A DNA stretch of 9,236 bases, taken from positions 261 through 9,496 of the forward strand of contig PKZC01000299.1 of assembly GCA_003132905.1 (NCBI GenBank). The letters are read 5' to 3'. Below are positions 6,908 through 9,236 of this stretch, in pieces (positions within the stretch are counted from its first letter, which is position 1; the number at the start of each line of letters is the position of its first letter). The position numbers were made by a program, and so were the translations under genes. Under the pieces are notes generated by a model, which made no database searches, had not been told where the DNA came from, and worked only from the letters and a program-made list of their open reading frames with translations. The stretch comes from Bryobacterales bacterium. Lineage in GTDB: Bacteria; Acidobacteriota; Terriglobia; Bryobacterales; Bryobacteraceae.

Positions 6908-8058
6908 TGGCCCAGCGATTGAAGACAGACTGGCTGTTATTTTCCACCATCGTCGCCATGGTCGGTTTCGGCCTGGTGATGGTCTACAGCGCGTCGTCCA
7001 TGGTGGCGCAGCTCAATCCACGGATCAATTCCAGTTATTACTACGCAGCACACCAACTGGTATGGGCGGCGGTTTCCTTCGTCGCCTTGATGTTCTTCAA
7101 GCGCCGCGACTATCGCATGCTGCAGAGTCCCGCTTGGGCCTTCGGATCGCTCGGAATGGTGTTGTTCCTTCAGTTGCTCGTTTTTTTTCTCGACAGCAAA
7201 ACGCACCGGTGGTTCCGCTTGCAAGGCGTCGGGACATTGCAGCCTTCGGAATTCGCCAAGCCCGCGCTCATCATCTTTTTCGCCTACTTTGTCACGCAAA
7301 AGCGGGAAGCCATTAATTCTCGTCGAACGATTGTCGCTGCCGGCTTGGCACTGGCGGTGCTGGCGGCGACGGTTGGTTTGGGCGATCTCGGTACCGCGAT
7401 CGTGCTGATTGTTCCCGCCGCCGTGGTCTTCTACATCGCCGGACTGGAACGAAAGTTCGTTGTCGCGGCGCTTGCAGTGGGCGCTCTGGTGGCCGTGGGG
7501 TTCGTCGCTTCCAAACCTTACCGCATGGCGCGCATGGTTGGGTTTTTCGATCCCGAGTACAAATACATCGACATGCTCGATACCGACGGCAAGATCAAGA
7601 AATACATCAGCCAATCGGTGACCACGCGCGATGCGGGCTATCAGGTTCGCCAATCCAAAATTGCGATCGGCAGCGGCGGACCGCTGGGCGTCGGCCTGAT
7701 GCAGGGCAAACAAAAGATCCTGTATCTCCCCGAAGCGCATACCGATTTCATTTATGCCGTGGTGGGCGAAGAGCTGGGGCTGTGGGGTTGCGGGGCGATT
7801 CTGCTGGGATTCCTGGTCATCTTGTGGCGCGGCGTCCAGCTGTATTGGGTGGCGAACGACGACTTTGGCCGCTATCTCGCGCTCGGCGTCACTTCGTCCA
7901 TTGTGATTCAGGCGTTGATCAACATGAGCGTCGTGCTCGGCATGGGTCCAACCAAGGGCATTCCATTGCCGATGATCAGCGCCGGCGGCAGTTCATTGCT
8001 GAGCACGCTCATTTGTCTGGGGATGTTGCTCAGTGTCAGCGAGCACTCCGGATACTGA
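6907..8058 (+). CDS. ftsW: Septal peptidoglycan glycosyltransferase FtsW (SEDS family)
   Basis: FtsW polymerises lipid II into glycan strands at the division site together with its cognate transpeptidase FtsI. The protein has 383 residues and about ten hydrophobic segments. SEDS motifs seen are THRWFRL (99-105), LQPSEFAKPALI (111-122), GDLGTAIVL (159-167), LPEAHTDFIYAVVGEELG (274-291) and GPTKGIPLPMISAGGSS (347-363). The Asp of the HTD motif (D280) aligns with the catalytic Asp of E. coli FtsW and RodA. Two departures from E. coli FtsW stand out. About 20 extra, mostly charged residues lie in the loop between DPEYK (215-219) and GYQVRQS (244-250). ISAGGSS also replaces ISYGGSS. The start overlaps the murD stop by 1 nt (TGATG) behind a strong Shine-Dalgarno sequence. 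The neighbours murD, murG and a FtsI-type PBP favour FtsW over RodA. Confidence 0.96.
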   Translation: MAQRLKTDWLLFSTIVAMVGFGLVMVYSASSMVAQLNPRINSSYYYAAHQLVWAAVSFVALMFFKRRDYRMLQSPAWAFGSLGMVLFLQLLVFFLDSKTHRWFRLQGVGTLQPSEFAKPALIIFFAYFVTQKREAINSRRTIVAAGLALAVLAATVGLGDLGTAIVLIVPAAVVFYIAGLERKFVVAALAVGALVAVGFVASKPYRMARMVGFFDPEYKYIDMLDTDGKIKKYISQSVTTRDAGYQVRQSKIAIGSGGPLGVGLMQGKQKILYLPEAHTDFIYAVVGEELGLWGCGAILLGFLVILWRGVQLYWVANDDFGRYLALGVTSSIVIQALINMSVVLGMGPTKGIPLPMISAGGSSLLSTLICLGMLLSVSEHSGY

Positions 8059-8061
8059 GGA
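8057..8061 (+). promoter_or_regulatory. Probable Shine-Dalgarno sequence for murG, overlapping the ftsW stop
   Basis: GAGGA begins inside the ftsW TGA stop and lies 10 nt before the GTG at 8072. A second purine patch, GGAAAAGG (8063-8070), continues toward that GTG. The ATG at 8061 is out of frame and terminates after eight codons, so it is not the murG start. This site favours 8072 over the upstream GTG at 8033, which has only a weak GGA 9 nt ahead of it. Confidence 0.5.
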
Positions 8062-8071
8062 TGGAAAAGGT

Positions 8072-9142
8072 GTGGCAACCATCGTGATGGCTGGCGGAGG
8101 AACGGGTGGGCATGTGGTGCCGCTGCTCGCGGTGGCGCGGGAGCTCGAAGCCGACGGCCACCAATCGGTCTTCATCGGCACCCGCAAAGGCTTTGAGGCG
8201 AAGCTCGTGCCGGCGGCTGGATTTCCGCTCGAGTTCATCGACATTGGCGGCTTGAATCGCGTGGGGATGCTGCGGACAGTTCGATCGCTGGCCCAACTGC
8301 CGTTCAGTGTTTTGCGGTCGAAGCAATTGCTCGATCAGCATCAGGCGGCGGCGGTCTTCAGCCTGGGCGGTTATGCCGCCGGGCCCGTGGTGCTGGCGGC
8401 GCTGTGGAAGCGTTCGCCGCTGGTGGTGATGGAGCCGAACGCGATGCCCGGTCTCACCAACCGTAAGATCGGCCGGTTTGTCCATCGCGCGCTCCTGGGT
8501 TTTCCCGACACCGCCCGCTTCTTTCCTGCCGGGAAATCGGAAATCACCGGCCTGCCCGTCCGCCCCGAGTTCTTCAAGATCGCGCCCAAGCATCGCGATG
8601 CCAAGCTGACCATTCTGATCACCGGCGGCAGCCAGGGATCGCGGACGTTGAACGAAGCCGCGCGCGGCAGTTGGAGCTATTTTCGAGAGGCTCGCTTTCC
8701 GGTCCGGTTCATCCATCAGACCGGGACAGCGGCCCACGCCGCGCTGGCGCAAAAGTTCGTCGAAAGCGGAATGGAGGGCGAGGTGACGCCGTTTATCGAC
8801 GACATGCCCGCGGCGTTCGCTCGTGCCGACCTGGTAATTTGCCGTGCGGGCGCGGGCGCGGTGGCGGAATTGGCGGCGGCGGGCAAGCCGTCCATCCTGG
8901 TTCCTTTGCCCACGGCTGCCGATCAGCATCAATTACGGAATGCCGAAGCGTTCCAAAAGGCCGGCGCGTCCATTCTGGTGCTCGATCCGGAAATGGATGG
9001 GGGCCGGTTGTTTGAAGAAGTCCAAAAGTTACGCACGCGGCCCGAATTGTTACAGCGCATGGGGGAGCGGGTCCGGACGTTCGCGCATCCCGATGCGGCT
9101 CGCCGCGCGGCAAATGTGTTGGAAGAGGCAATCTCCCATTGA
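8072..9142 (+). CDS. murG: Lipid II synthase MurG (UDP-GlcNAc transferase)
   Basis: MurG is a membrane-associated GT28 (GT-B fold) glycosyltransferase. It transfers GlcNAc from UDP-GlcNAc to lipid I, making lipid II on the cytoplasmic face of the membrane. Numbering from the GTG at 8072, the N-terminal glycine loop GGGTGGHVVP is at 8-17. FSLGGYAAGP (96-105) and EPNAMPGLTNR (121-131) follow. The UDP-GlcNAc domain shows GGSQGSRTLN (185-194), HQTG (215-218), CRAGAGAVAEL (257-267, with Glu266 at the nucleotide-binding position) and DQHQLRNAEAF (284-294). From 8072 the protein has 356 residues, close to E. coli MurG (355), and begins directly before the first beta strand. A GTG at 8033 would add 13 residues and overlap ftsW by 26 nt. 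I prefer 8072 for its length and Shine-Dalgarno sequence, but 8033 remains possible. The stop is secure. Confidence 0.93.
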   Translation: MATIVMAGGGTGGHVVPLLAVARELEADGHQSVFIGTRKGFEAKLVPAAGFPLEFIDIGGLNRVGMLRTVRSLAQLPFSVLRSKQLLDQHQAAAVFSLGGYAAGPVVLAALWKRSPLVVMEPNAMPGLTNRKIGRFVHRALLGFPDTARFFPAGKSEITGLPVRPEFFKIAPKHRDAKLTILITGGSQGSRTLNEAARGSWSYFREARFPVRFIHQTGTAAHAALAQKFVESGMEGEVTPFIDDMPAAFARADLVICRAGAGAVAELAAAGKPSILVPLPTAADQHQLRNAEAFQKAGASILVLDPEMDGGRLFEEVQKLRTRPELLQRMGERVRTFAHPDAARRAANVLEEAISH

Positions 9143-9172
9143 CATTGCTATTGAAAGCCGAAACAATACAAT
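9139..9172 (+). promoter_or_regulatory. Candidate sigma70-type promoter for murC
   Basis: A consensus -35 hexamer TTGACA lies at 9139-9144, overlapping the murG stop. It is followed after 17 bp by AACAAT (9162-9167, 4/6 match to TATAAT). An alternative pairing is TTGCTA (9145-9150) with TACAAT (9167-9172, 5/6 match) at 16 bp. The 36-nt gap 9143-9178 is about 28% GC, against roughly 60% around it. Either promoter would start RNA within about 5 nt of the murC ATG. This rests on hexamer matching only. Confidence 0.4.
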
Positions 9173-9178
9173 ATAAAA

Positions 9179-9236
9179 ATGTTTTTTAAGCCGCAACACA
9201 TGCACTTCGTCGGAATCGGCGGCATCGGCATGAGCG
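9179..9236 (+). CDS. murC: UDP-MurNAc:L-alanine ligase MurC (3' partial, first 19 codons)
   Basis: The window ends inside this gene. The visible residues are MFFKPQH followed by MHFVGIGGIGMS. The GIGGIGMS glycine-rich strand-loop is the N-terminal UDP-MurNAc-binding signature of MurC. MurC attaches L-Ala to UDP-MurNAc, the first ligase step of the pathway. The position after murG is canonical. The ATG at 9179 is preferred; an in-frame ATG at 9200 (residue 8) would also leave the motif intact. No Shine-Dalgarno sequence precedes either start. The gap before the gene is AT-rich with promoter-like hexamers, so murC and whatever follows may be transcribed separately as well as by read-through. 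Confidence 0.9.
   Translation, partial: MFFKPQHMHFVGIGGIGMS

Noticed and set aside
7181..7188. T8 run in ftsW as a programmed frameshift site
   Set aside because: The frame continues normally through conserved SEDS motifs. A shift would truncate the protein soon after, and no stimulatory structure is evident.
6937..7740. 267-codon open frame on the minus strand opposite ftsW
   Set aside because: Its composition is rich in Asp, His, Gln and Arg with no motif, as expected from the reverse complement of codons for hydrophobic membrane residues. No start signals were seen.
8036..8932. 298-codon open frame on the minus strand opposite murG
   Set aside because: Its product is rich in Arg, His and Gln with no recognisable domain, and it lies wholly opposite a conserved gene. 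It is a typical shadow frame of GC-rich coding DNA.
1..9236. tRNA, rRNA, CRISPR array, insertion sequence, phage or defence genes
   Set aside because: The window is almost entirely filled by conserved dcw genes with gaps of at most 46 nt. I saw no repeat arrays, transposase motifs or RNA genes.

Overview
This window is one uninterrupted stretch of a bacterial division-and-cell-wall (dcw) gene cluster. Every gene lies on the + strand, in the order ftsI (5' end missing) - murE - murF - mraY - murD - ftsW - murG - murC (only the first 19 codons present). The DNA is GC-rich, roughly 60% by eye. The host is a Gram-negative-type bacterium making meso-diaminopimelate peptidoglycan, because MurE carries the DNPR motif of the mDAP-adding subfamily. 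Three traits recall Acidobacteriota: a division transpeptidase ending in a PASTA domain, an FtsW with a long charged loop insert, and a MurC beginning MFFKPQH. That placement is my inference from memory of the families, not from a database search.

Layout: positions 1-1529 hold the transpeptidase and PASTA part of FtsI. Positions 1539-4406 hold the ligases MurE and MurF. Positions 4453-5586 hold the membrane translocase MraY, 5591-6907 the ligase MurD, and 6907-8058 the SEDS glycosyltransferase FtsW. Positions 8072-9142 (or from 8033) hold the lipid II synthase MurG, and MurC begins at 9179. Junctions are very tight: +9, +3, +46, +4, a 1-nt UGAUG overlap, +13 (or a 26-nt overlap), and +36 nt. 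No internal terminator is visible, so the genes from ftsI to murG probably share one polycistronic mRNA. The two longest gaps are the only ones with visible structure. The murF-mraY gap is bracketed by a 10-bp inverted repeat. The murG-murC gap is AT-rich and promoter-like.

Together the genes cover most of peptidoglycan precursor synthesis and its use at the septum. MurC, MurD, MurE and MurF build UDP-MurNAc-pentapeptide in the cytoplasm. MraY loads it on undecaprenyl phosphate (lipid I) and MurG adds GlcNAc (lipid II). FtsW polymerises the glycan and FtsI cross-links it.

The window is a conventional housekeeping locus, and I found no previously undescribed system. What deserves a second look is small-scale: a 15-bp in-frame duplication in murE, the FtsW loop insert and ISAGGSS variant, the FtsI linker-PASTA tail, the murF-mraY inverted repeat, and a candidate promoter placed so close to murC that its transcript would be nearly leaderless.
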